Source: Actinoplanes couchii
GTDB taxonomy: Bacteria; Actinomycetota; Actinomycetes; Mycobacteriales; Micromonosporaceae
Length of the DNA stretch: 45,451 nt
NCBI RefSeq assembly: GCF_016862075.1
Contig: NZ_BOMG01000088.1
Location: forward strand, 1-45,451
Direction of reading: 5' to 3'
Notes under the pieces: generated by a model
Told to the model about the DNA's origin: nothing
What the model saw: only the letters and a program-made list of their open reading frames with translations
Database searches by the model: none
Made by a program: the position numbers and the translations under genes
Shown: in pieces, positions 8,293-14,599 of the stretch
Layout: each line of letters opens with the position of its first letter
Numbering within the stretch: position 1 is the first letter of the stretch

Positions 8293-9400
8293 CGGCCTGA
8301 GCGCCGGGGCGGCCGCGCGCCGTCTCGGCGTCGCGGTGACCACGCTGCGCACCTGGCATCAGAGGTATGGGCTCGGGCCCAGTCGGCACGAGCCCGGGCA
8401 TCATCGGCGCTACACCCTTGAGGACATGGGCCGGCTGCAGGTGATGCAGCGGCTCACCGCTCAAGGGGTGGCGCCGGCGGAGGCTGCCGCTTGGGCGCGG
8501 CGGTCTCCCGATGTGGCCTCGCCTTCTTCCACCACTTCCTCGCCTTCTTCGGCCGCTTCCTCCTCCGCCGCTTCTTCTTCCGCACCGCCTTCTCCCTCAC
8601 CTGCCCCTCCGTGTGAGGCCTCCGCCGATTCCCTCGAGAGCTCGTCCGGTGTCCTTGAACGCTCCTCCGGCACCCTTGCGGGCTCTTCCGGCTCTCTTGA
8701 GGGCTCTTCCGGTTCCTTGGCGGGAGCTCCTGGTTCCTTTGCGGGGTCCTCCGCTCCGGCCGGGGGTGGGCAGACCATCGCTCTCGGGCCGCGTGCGGAT
8801 CCCGCCGCCCGAGGGCTGGCCCGGGCCGCCATGCGTCTGGACGGTCCGGCGATGCGGTTCATCCTCGACGGCGCGATCGCCGGCCGGGGGGTGATCGCCA
8901 CCTGGGAGCAGCTGATCATGCCGGTGCTGATCGGTGTCGGCGAACGCTACGAGGCGACCGCTCGTTTCGTCGAGGTCGAGCACCTGTTGTCGCGGTCGGT
9001 CACCGAGGCGTTGAGTGGCGTACCCAGGCCGCCTTGGGAAATTGCTCCTCGTGCCCTGCTGGCTGCCGCCGACGAGGAACAGCACACCCTGCCGCTTGAG
9101 GCGCTGGCCGCGGCACTGGCCGAATCCGGGGTGCCCAGCCGGCTGCTGGGTGCGCGGGTGCCGTCCCAGGCCCTGCTGGATGCGGTGGAACGCACCGGCC
9201 CCGCCGTGGTGGTGCTCTGGTCGCAGCTGCGGTCCACCGGTGACGTGGCCCAGTTGGAGCGTCTGCTGGCCCTGCCGCACCCGCCGCTGGTGCTGGCCGC
9301 CGCCGGACCGGGCTGGCCGGCCCCCGATCTGCCCCCCGAAGTAACCGTCTTCCGGGGCCTCGCCGACGCCGTCCGCATCGTGGCCGCCGCAAGCCGCTGA
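8282..9400 (+). CDS. LitR/CarH-like MerR-family regulator with cobalamin-binding-type domain
   Basis: A 372-residue regulator. Residues 5-74 are a MerR winged helix (LRTWHQRYGLGPSRHEPGHHRRY). A Ser/Ala/Gly/Pro-rich linker spans about 79-165. Residues about 170-370 resemble the four-helix plus Rossmann cobalamin module of CarH/LitR, the adenosylcobalamin photoreceptors that repress carotenoid genes in the dark. The CarH W-x9-EH motif appears as Y223-x9-E233-H234. The lower-ligand region reads E266-Q-H268, keeping a His. The residue matching the light-state ligand His132 of Thermus CarH is Glu224. Its place as last gene of crtE-crtI-idi strongly suggests light control of this cluster. Whether it still binds B12 is uncertain. 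Confidence 0.8.
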   Translation: MANDGLSAGAAARRLGVAVTTLRTWHQRYGLGPSRHEPGHHRRYTLEDMGRLQVMQRLTAQGVAPAEAAAWARRSPDVASPSSTTSSPSSAASSSAASSSAPPSPSPAPPCEASADSLESSSGVLERSSGTLAGSSGSLEGSSGSLAGAPGSFAGSSAPAGGGQTIALGPRADPAARGLARAAMRLDGPAMRFILDGAIAGRGVIATWEQLIMPVLIGVGERYEATARFVEVEHLLSRSVTEALSGVPRPPWEIAPRALLAAADEEQHTLPLEALAAALAESGVPSRLLGARVPSQALLDAVERTGPAVVVLWSQLRSTGDVAQLERLLALPHPPLVLAAAGPGWPAPDLPPEVTVFRGLADAVRIVAAASR

Positions 9401-9570
9401 CGTTTTAGCTGGTCAGGCCCGTTTTTGCGGAAAAGGGGGATACCGATTTGAAGATCACTGGGGGCATCGTATATGTTTTACATGCCTCAAGCGGGGGGCG
9501 CGAGTAGGGCCCGAACGACCAAGGCCTTGCCGGTCACGCAACCAGCGTGATGTGCAATGATGGTCGAGCT

Positions 9571-9643
9571 GCCCTCATCGTCTAGTGGCCTAGGACGCCG
9601 CCCTTTCAAGGCGGTAGCACGGGTTCGAATCCCGTTGGGGGTA
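9571..9643 (+). tRNA. tRNA-Glu (TTC)
   Basis: A 73-base cloverleaf: acceptor GCCCTCA pairs with TGGGGGT (with G-T pairs). The anticodon loop is CTTTCAA with anticodon TTC at 9605-9607, and the T-arm contains GGTTCGAATCC. No CCA is encoded. Confidence 0.95.
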
Positions 9644-9703
9644 CTGGTAAGTTACCAGGTAAGCTGGTGACGAACCGAGCAAGGTAAGACAGAAGTACAG
9701 CAA

Positions 9704-9777
9704 GGTCCTGTGGAGCAGTTGGAGTGCTCGCCGCCCTGTCAAGGCGGAGGTCGCGGGTTCAAGTCCCGTCAGGACCG
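9704..9777 (+). tRNA. tRNA-Asp (GTC)
   Basis: A 74-base cloverleaf: acceptor GGTCCTG (9704-9710) pairs perfectly with CAGGACC (9770-9776). The anticodon loop CTGTCAA gives GTC, the T-arm is GGGTTCAAGTCCC, and the discriminator is G. Confidence 0.95.
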
Positions 9778-9791
9778 CAAGAAGTTAGCAA

Positions 9792-9868
9792 GGCCAGGTA
9801 GCTCAGTTGGTACGAGCGTCCGACTGAAAATCGGAAGGTCGGCGGTTCGACCCCGCCCCTGGCCACCA
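9792..9868 (+). tRNA. tRNA-Phe (GAA) with encoded CCA
   Basis: Acceptor GGCCAGG (9792-9798) pairs with CCTGGCC (9858-9864), then discriminator A and CCA (9866-9868). The anticodon loop CTGAAAA gives GAA. Its 3' half is duplicated at 11750 as the far end of an integrated element, so this gene is the attachment site and is kept intact. Confidence 0.95.
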
Positions 9869-9936
9869 GGCTCTTCGCCGGGCACTGAGCACCGTCCACC
9901 TGCGGAAACGCACGGTGGACGTTTTGCTTTCCAGCC
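9822..9936 (+). repeat. Left attachment repeat inside tRNA-Phe (115 bp)
   Basis: The 115 bases from the tRNA-Phe anticodon arm through its terminator recur at 11750-11864 with one mismatch (T9846 versus C11774). The left copy completes the functional tRNA. Together they bracket a decayed integrated element. Confidence 0.92.
9893..9928 (+). terminator. Intrinsic terminator of the tRNA cluster
   Basis: CGTCCACCTGCG pairs with CGCA-C-GGTGGACG around a GAAA tetraloop, with one bulged base, followed by TTTTGCTTT. It is a strong Rho-independent terminator, also duplicated in the right attachment repeat (11821-11856). Confidence 0.88.
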
Positions 9937-10001
9937 CCTTTCCCAACATCCCGACGCTGTCCTCTGGTGACCGCGATTCGCCCATGATCGCCATCCCAAG
10001 A

Positions 10002-10017
10002 TGCACGTTCGATGCAC
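10002..10017 (+). promoter_or_regulatory. Candidate integrase arm-type site, left
   Basis: TGCACGTTCGATGCAC matches 14 of 16 bases with TGCACGATCGCTGCAC at 11693-11708, in the same orientation. Both lie just inside the attachment repeats. Paired TGCAC direct repeats are what one expects of tyrosine-integrase arm sites. Confidence 0.5.
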
Positions 10018-10232
10018 GACGGGGAGCACCTCCCTGACGTCAGATCCGATCCACCTGCCCGACTTTGCGTCAACCGCGTTAGAAAGCCACCCCTGCGGAC
10101 AAGTCGGCGGACCTGTGTGGTCGGACTGCCGGAGTCCGAGACGCGGTGGCTGTCTGGTGGTTCGCTGGATCCTGTGATGTGTCGGTATTCGTCCGCGCGA
10201 GCTGAGCCGGTCCGGTCACAGGCTGGTGTGCG

Positions 10233-10667
10233 GTGACTGGGCCGACCCCTGAGCAGCTCGCCAGGCAGAAGCGGAAGCTCGACGAACGGCGCGCAGCTCA
10301 GGACCAGGGCTACGCGCGACTCGCGGCACCCCACCGACAAGGTGAGGTGCCCGGTGGTGCGGTCGAACCGTTGTCCGCGGTACCAATCCTGCAATGCGCT
10401 GATCTGGACCGCACGATCGCGTTCTACGAGTCACTGGGCTTCGTCTCTGATCGGCTGTCGGGCTACGCCACCTTCGCCGCCGGTGACGCCGAAATACACC
10501 TGTCCCGGACCGGCAACATCCTGGCTCCCGGTGCCTACCTGATCCACGTCAACGACGCTGCGGCAACACGCAGGAATTTGGCCTCCCGTAGCGGTGCGGC
10601 AGCGATCGCCGGACGCACCAACTACAGCAATCACCCACTGCGATCGTCGCGGTACGAGAAGGTCTGA
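10233..10667 (+). pseudogene. VOC/glyoxalase-like protein fragment fused to element debris
   Basis: A 144-residue frame with a GTG start. Residues about 45-105 (PILQCADLDRTIAFYESLGF... DAEIHLS) match one half of a vicinal-oxygen-chelate or bleomycin-resistance-like fold. The second half is missing. After about residue 118 the sequence is unrelated and runs, in another frame, over the start of the integrase remnant. The N-terminal 40 residues (ARQKRKLDERRAAQ) are charged and unrecognised. It is most likely a truncated passenger gene, although a short expressed protein cannot be excluded. Confidence 0.5.
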
Positions 10668-11255
10668 TCGCTCGTAATCCCTGCCAGATTCCCGGTGCCG
10701 GTGTTGCGCACGCTGCGGAACGTCCGGTCGCCATGCCTGCCCAGATCGTCGAACTGGTGGAAGCGATCAACCCGCGATACCGGACGGCACTCCTGATCGC
10801 CGCCTGGTCCGGACTCCGGCGCGGCGAGATCGCCGGACTCCGCGTCGAAGACGTCGACATGATCGAGCACACGATCACCCGTACCTCCGCACGTGACCCC
10901 GATTTTGCGGCTCCATTTGGATGAATTCGCCGGAAGGAAACGCCTGTTCATCCGCCGCGACGGCTCGCCACTGCGCGGCAAGACGCTCTATCAGGCGTAC
11001 GTCCGGGCCAGGAAGAAGGTCGGACTCGACAAGCTGTCGTTCCACGACCTGCGACACACCGGCCAAACCCTGGCGGCCCAGACCGGCGCCACGATTGCCG
11101 ACCTGATGAAGCGCCTCGGCCACTGTCGATGGCGGCGGCTCCTGCACGCCGTCGACGGGTGGGATCAGGAGATCGATAAAGCGCTGTCGGCACTCGCCGC
11201 GCACGGTGACGCTGCGCGCCTGCCAAAATCGGTCGCCACGGTAGGAATGGGCTGA
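10622..11255 (+). pseudogene. Tyrosine recombinase (phage/AICE-type integrase), decayed
   Basis: Two frames join to give most of a tyrosine-integrase catalytic domain. Frame one, from about 10622, reads GLIARNPC...GAG, then SGLRRGEIAGL with the first catalytic Arg, and stops at 10924. Frame two (about 10893-11255) continues RLHLDEFAGRKRLF and the HDLRHTG box. The N-terminal arm-binding domain is absent and replaced by VOC-like sequence. The segment expected to read LGHS...RY is shortened to LGHCRWRRLLHAVDG, with Leu where the nucleophilic Tyr should be. It therefore carries three independent lesions and should be inactive. Confidence 0.85.
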
Positions 11256-11256
11256 T

Positions 11257-11445
11257 ATGCCATTGAAGGTCGGGGAGGCGATTCGGATGATTGAATCGGA
11301 TGGGTGGGTGCTGGTTGCCACGCGCGGCAGTCATCGGCAGTACAAGCATCCGTCGAAGCCTGGCCGGGTCACGATCGCCGGGAAACCGAGCCGGGACTTG
11401 CCGCCCGGTCTGGAACGAAGCATCCTGAAACGGGCTGGACTCTGA
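11257..11445 (+). CDS. hicA: HicA-type toxin (mRNA interferase)
   Basis: A 62-residue protein with the double-stranded-RNA-binding-like HicA fold. GWVLVATRGSHRQYKHP contains the catalytic His26 in its GSH context, followed by RVTIAGKPSRDLPPGLERSILKRAGL. HicA cleaves mRNA and is neutralised by HicB. The ATG at 11257 lies one base after the integrase remnant's stop, so it may once have been read with it. The antitoxin gene starts 13 bases downstream. Length and key residues are intact, unlike the rest of the element. Confidence 0.9.
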   Translation: MPLKVGEAIRMIESDGWVLVATRGSHRQYKHPSKPGRVTIAGKPSRDLPPGLERSILKRAGL

Positions 11446-11458
11446 CAGGGGGCACCCC

Positions 11459-11674
11459 GTGAGCGCGTACGCAGTAATCATCGAACTTGCCGAGGATGGC
11501 GGTTTCGGCGCCTGGTCGCCGGACCTCCCCGGCTGTGTCGCCCTGGGCGACTCGCGCGAGGAAGCGCTGGCCGAAATGCGCGACGCGATCGTTTTTCACC
11601 TGGAGGGCCTACGGGAGGCCGGCGAACCGGTGCCGCCGCCCACGGCCGAAGCGGTCGATCTCGTCGCGGCATGA
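11459..11674 (+). CDS. hicB: HicB-type antitoxin (short form)
   Basis: A 71-residue HicB with the partial RNase H-like fold: YAVIIELAEDGGFGAWSPDLPGCVALGDSREEAL and a C-terminal EALAEMRDAIVFHLEGL helix. It lacks a separate DNA-binding tail, so it may be a poor autorepressor. It starts with GTG, preceded by AGGGGG eight bases upstream. It pairs with the adjacent HicA toxin and should maintain this element remnant as an addiction module. Confidence 0.9.
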   Translation: MSAYAVIIELAEDGGFGAWSPDLPGCVALGDSREEALAEMRDAIVFHLEGLREAGEPVPPPTAEAVDLVAA

Positions 11675-11692
11675 TGCACGGCGGGCCGATGT

Positions 11693-11708
11693 TGCACGAT
11701 CGCTGCAC
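11693..11708 (+). promoter_or_regulatory. Candidate integrase arm-type site, right
   Basis: TGCACGATCGCTGCAC is the partner of the site at 10002-10017 and lies 41 bases before the right attachment repeat. Confidence 0.5.
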
Positions 11709-11749
11709 ACGGCCCGTCCGCACCGCCCTTGACCTGTACCAATGTCCCT

Positions 11750-11864
11750 GACTGAAAATCGGAAGGTCGGCGGCTCGACCCCGCCCCTGGCCACCAGGCT
11801 CTTCGCCGGGCACTGAGCACCGTCCACCTGCGGAAACGCACGGTGGACGTTTTGCTTTCCAGCC
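11750..11864 (+). repeat. Right attachment repeat: tRNA-Phe 3' half plus terminator copy
   Basis: A 115-bp copy of 9822-9936 with a single mismatch. It has the anticodon loop, T-arm, 3' acceptor strand with CCA, and the terminator hairpin, but no 5' half, so it is not a tRNA gene. It marks the distal end of the integrated element; core to core is 1928 bp. Confidence 0.92.
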
Positions 11865-11995
11865 TCGTTCTCTCTCGCGATTCGGGTCATTCTGCGGTTG
11901 GTACTAAGACGAACCGACCTGGTGTGGGTGGGTCGGCTTGTGGGAAGGCTCTTCGGGGGACTTGTCGCGCGCTGCCGGGAGGGAGCTTCACCGCT

Positions 11996-12238
11996 ATGGG
12001 CACTGCGGGGGCGATCACGGCGAGAGTGTTGTGGGAACGGCTCGTCCTGGTTGATGACGAGGGGCGGCGTGCCTGGCTCGATGCGCACGAGCTTCTCGTC
12101 GACGGTGCGTGGCGCACCTTCGATGCCGTCACCGTTCTGCGGCACCGGGGCACGCCGCTTCTGCTCTACGTGAACTTTCCGGACGGGGAGCATCGGGTGC
12201 CGATGGAGCAGGACATCCCGGTTCGTGACCGGGCCTGA
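11996..12238 (+). CDS. Small protein of unknown function
   Basis: An 80-residue frame from the ATG at 11996. It has good codon bias and a GGGAGGG tract about 12 bases upstream. Residues read RVLWERLVLVDDEGRRAWLDAHELLVDGAWRTF and look like a small beta-rich soluble domain, with no membrane segment and no motif I recognise. It lies just outside the right attachment repeat, so it is either chromosomal or the edge of an older insertion. A longer upstream extension to 11843 is possible but would run through the terminator copy. Confidence 0.55.
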   Translation: MGTAGAITARVLWERLVLVDDEGRRAWLDAHELLVDGAWRTFDAVTVLRHRGTPLLLYVNFPDGEHRVPMEQDIPVRDRA

Positions 12239-12248
12239 ATACGGAAAC

Positions 12249-12270
12249 GGCCGCCGGGAGGTCGGCGGCC
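12249..12270. terminator. Hairpin between convergent genes
   Basis: GGCCGCCG (12249-12256) pairs with CGGCGGCC (12263-12270). On the minus strand GTTTCCG follows. It probably serves both the small plus-strand gene and the minus-strand RTX gene. Confidence 0.6.
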
Positions 12271-12291
12271 GGTTCTGGTGGTGGGTGGGGA

Positions 12292-13452
12292 CTACCTCTC
12301 GCAGTTGACCTTCACGTCGCCTCGGTAGGCGCGGCACGTGTCGGTGTTGGCGCCGCCGTCCAAGCGGTCGGAGGTGCCGGGCTCCTCGTCGCCCTCCAGG
12401 ATGTCGTCGCCTGCTCCGCCGTACAGCTTGTCCTTGCCGCTGCTGCCGTACAGGTCGTCGTTGCCGGACAGGCCCTGGATGGTGTCGTTGCCGGGGCCGC
12501 CGTGGATGTAGTTGCTCGACGCGTTGCCGATCAGGACGTCGTTGCCGAAGCCGGCGTACAGGTTCTCCACGTCGGCGCCGACGGTGTCACCCTCGCCGGG
12601 GCGGCCGTCGTCACCGGCCTGGCCGTCCAGGTCGACCCGGATGCTCTTCATGTAGTCGTAGAGCACGGTGTCCACACCGGAGCCGCCCATCAGGACGTCG
12701 GCGTACACCTTCTTGTCGTTCTCGTCGCCGAAGAGACGGTCGTCGCCGGCGTCGCCGTACAGCTTGTCCTTACCCGCGTACCCGAGCAGGGTGTCGTTGC
12801 CGTCGCCGCCGTGTAGGCGGTCGTTGCCGGCCTCACCGAACAGGTCGTCGTCGCCGGCCTCGCCGTAGAGGACGTCGTTGCCGGTCCAGCCGTGCAGGGT
12901 GTCGTTGCCGGTGCCGCCGTTGAGCAGGTCGCTGCCGGCGCCGCCGTCCAGGTAGTCGTGGCCGTGGAAGCCGAAGAGCCGGTCGTTGCCGGTGCCGCCG
13001 ATCAGCCGGTCCGCGCGGGAGCCGCCGTTCAGCTGGTCGTTGCCGGTGCCGCCGTCGAGGGTGCTGGGCAGATCGGTCTTGTTGGTGATCAGATCATTGC
13101 GGTCGTACGCGTACACACGCACCCGGGTCGGGGCCTTCTTCGTCGTACAGCTGACCCGGGTCTTGTCGCCCTTGACCGCCTTGCAGCCCTTACCGGCCTT
13201 GATCGCCACCGAATCGTCGATGGTGACCGTGTTACCGGAGCGGGTGATCGTGATCAGGTTCCGTTTGCCGGTGGCGGCCTTGTACTGGACCTTGGTGGTC
13301 TCGTAGACCGACGCGGTGCCGACGGACGCGGCCTGGGCGGGAGCGGCCATCCCGGCGAGGGCGGTGCTGCCGGCCAGCAGAACCGCGAACCGGGCCGACC
13401 AGGACCCGAACCGGGCGGGCGCGAACCGGGCCGGCGAAGAAGAACGTGACAT
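12292..13452 (-). CDS. Secreted RTX-type calcium-binding repeat protein 1
   Basis: A 386-residue protein with a Sec signal peptide ending AAPAQA near residue 41. A roughly 95-residue module shared with the two neighbouring paralogues follows (KVQYKAATGKRNLITITRSG, with a Cys pair at GCKAV and VSC). Then come about 18 nonapeptide GGxGNDxLxG repeats forming a calcium beta-roll, interrupted once by a non-repeat segment (VDLDGQAGDDGRPGEG). It ends with a Cys-containing cap (DTCRAYRGDVKVNCER). The ATG at 13452 is chosen for GGGGAGA seven bases upstream and the signal peptide after it. It carries a Sec signal and no type I secretion genes are nearby, so it is not a classical RTX toxin. It is likely cell-wall or extracellular. 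Confidence 0.88.
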   Translation of the reverse strand: MSRSSSPARFAPARFGSWSARFAVLLAGSTALAGMAAPAQAASVGTASVYETTKVQYKAATGKRNLITITRSGNTVTIDDSVAIKAGKGCKAVKGDKTRVSCTTKKAPTRVRVYAYDRNDLITNKTDLPSTLDGGTGNDQLNGGSRADRLIGGTGNDRLFGFHGHDYLDGGAGSDLLNGGTGNDTLHGWTGNDVLYGEAGDDDLFGEAGNDRLHGGDGNDTLLGYAGKDKLYGDAGDDRLFGDENDKKVYADVLMGGSGVDTVLYDYMKSIRVDLDGQAGDDGRPGEGDTVGADVENLYAGFGNDVLIGNASSNYIHGGPGNDTIQGLSGNDDLYGSSGKDKLYGGAGDDILEGDEEPGTSDRLDGGANTDTCRAYRGDVKVNCER

Positions 13453-13477
13453 GGGTGAGTCTCCCCGTTGAACGAAA

Positions 13478-13508
13478 AACAGCCCGGCCGTGAGACGGCC
13501 GGGCTGTT
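13478..13508 (-). terminator. Strong hairpin between RTX genes 2 and 1
   Basis: A 13-bp perfect stem (13478-13490 with 13496-13508) around a TGAGA loop, followed on the minus strand by a run of T. It lies only about 10 bases before the ribosome binding site of RTX gene 1, leaving little room for a promoter. Confidence 0.8.
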
Positions 13509-13517
13509 CCGCGGAAA

Positions 13518-14372
13518 TCAGTTGTTGAGCACGGAGGCGGCGGCGGAACCGCTCACCACGACGCCGGCCTTGTCGAGCAGCTTCTCCCACTGCGCCGCGG
13601 TCCGGGCCTCGACGCCGCTGACCTTGGCGCCCTTGAGGGCCAGAGCGAGGTCGATGCCGGCACCGCCGGTGATCTTGTCCCTGGCGTTGGCGTTGCCGAC
13701 CGGGCGGAGGGTGTTGATGTCGAACGACTCGCCGATCAGCACGTCGTGGCCGGAGCCACCGATCAGGGTGTCGTTGCCGGTCCAGCCCTGCGCGACGTCG
13801 TTGCCGGCGCCGAGGCTGATGACGTCGTTACCGGCTTCGCCCTCGACGATGTCGTCGCCGGCCTGGCCCCAGATCTTGTCGTTGCCCGCGCCGCCCCAGA
13901 TCTCGTCGTCGCCGGCGCCACCGTAGATCTTGTCGTTGCCGGCGCCGCCCTTCAGCAGGTCGGCGCGCGGGCCACCGTAGATGGTGTCGTTGCCGGCGCC
14001 ACCGCTGGCGACCAGCCGGGCACCGGTCTTGTTCTTCACCCAGTCGTTCTTGTCACCGAGGCTGACGCTCAGCGAGGTGAGGTTGCCGGTCAGGGTGCAC
14101 TTGACGCGGGTCTTGTCACCGGCGACGGCCTTGCAGCCCGGGCCGGCCTTGAGCGCGACCTTGTCGTCGACGGTCACGACCTTGCCGGAGACGGTGATGG
14201 TGACGCCGTTGGCCTTGCCGGCCGCGGCGGTGAACTTGACCTGGCCGGCGCCGACGGTCCGGGCGGTGCCGGTCGCGGCGGCCTGGGCCGGGGCGGAGAG
14301 GAACGCTGCGGTGCCCAGCGCGGCAGCGGTCGCGCCGATGAACGCGAGGGCACGACGGTTGAGCAGGTTCAT
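13518..14372 (-). CDS. Secreted RTX-type calcium-binding repeat protein 2
   Basis: A 284-residue paralogue of its neighbours. The signal peptide ends SAPAQA near residue 30, the shared N-terminal module follows (VKFTAAAGKANGVTITVSGK; Cys at GCKAV and VKC), then about 10 GGAGNDxIxG repeats. The C-terminus differs: an ALALKGAKVSGVEARTAAQWEKLLDKAG helix ends at VLNN, without the Cys cap. The ATG at 14372 has GGGGGAAA upstream. Its promoter region (14373-14551) holds a motif shared with RTX gene 3 and a CRP-type palindrome. Confidence 0.87.
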   Translation of the reverse strand: MNLLNRRALAFIGATAAALGTAAFLSAPAQAAATGTARTVGAGQVKFTAAAGKANGVTITVSGKVVTVDDKVALKAGPGCKAVAGDKTRVKCTLTGNLTSLSVSLGDKNDWVKNKTGARLVASGGAGNDTIYGGPRADLLKGGAGNDKIYGGAGDDEIWGGAGNDKIWGQAGDDIVEGEAGNDVISLGAGNDVAQGWTGNDTLIGGSGHDVLIGESFDINTLRPVGNANARDKITGGAGIDLALALKGAKVSGVEARTAAQWEKLLDKAGVVVSGSAAASVLNN

Positions 14373-14431
14373 GGTGTTTCCCCCGTATAGATCCGGCCGG
14401 GGTATGCCCCAACCAGTGATGACCGTCATCA

Positions 14432-14448
14432 TAGAACGATACCGTTTC
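14432..14448 (-). promoter_or_regulatory. 17-bp motif shared by RTX genes 2 and 3 promoters
   Basis: On the plus strand, TAGAACGATACCGTTTC here matches TAGGACGGTACCGTTCC at 15613-15629, 14 of 17 bases with only transitions. It lies about 60-76 bases before the RTX 2 start codon. It may be a shared promoter or operator. Confidence 0.5.
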
Positions 14449-14468
14449 GACGAACCGCCCCAGTTACG

Positions 14469-14482
14469 GTGACGTGAGTCAC
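14469..14482. promoter_or_regulatory. CRP/FNR-type palindrome upstream of RTX gene 2
   Basis: GTGA-CGTGAG-TCAC matches the GTGA-N6-TCAC core of CRP-family operators. It lies about 100 bases upstream of the RTX gene 2 start and about 20 bases upstream of the shared 17-bp motif. Confidence 0.4.
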
Positions 14483-14551
14483 TTTCATGGAACGAAGCTT
14501 CCCCGTAGAGACGGACGGACAGCCCTCGGGGGTTACCTCCGGGGAAAACAA

Positions 14552-14580
14552 GAACGGCCCGGCGAGACGCCGGGCCGTTC
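14552..14580 (-). terminator. Intrinsic terminator after RTX gene 3
   Basis: A 13-bp perfect stem (14552-14564 with 14568-14580) with an AGA loop, followed on the minus strand by TCTTGTTTTC. Confidence 0.85.
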
Positions 14581-14599
14581 CAGGTAGGACTGTGGGAGA

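Noticed and set aside
9401..9570. Further tRNA or small gene before tRNA-Glu
   Set aside because: No cloverleaf or coding signal was found. It is probably only the promoter of the tRNA cluster, with no convincing hexamer pair.
11750..11826. A second tRNA-Phe gene
   Set aside because: Only the 3' half from the anticodon loop is present. The 5' acceptor strand and D-arm are missing, so it is an attachment-site copy.
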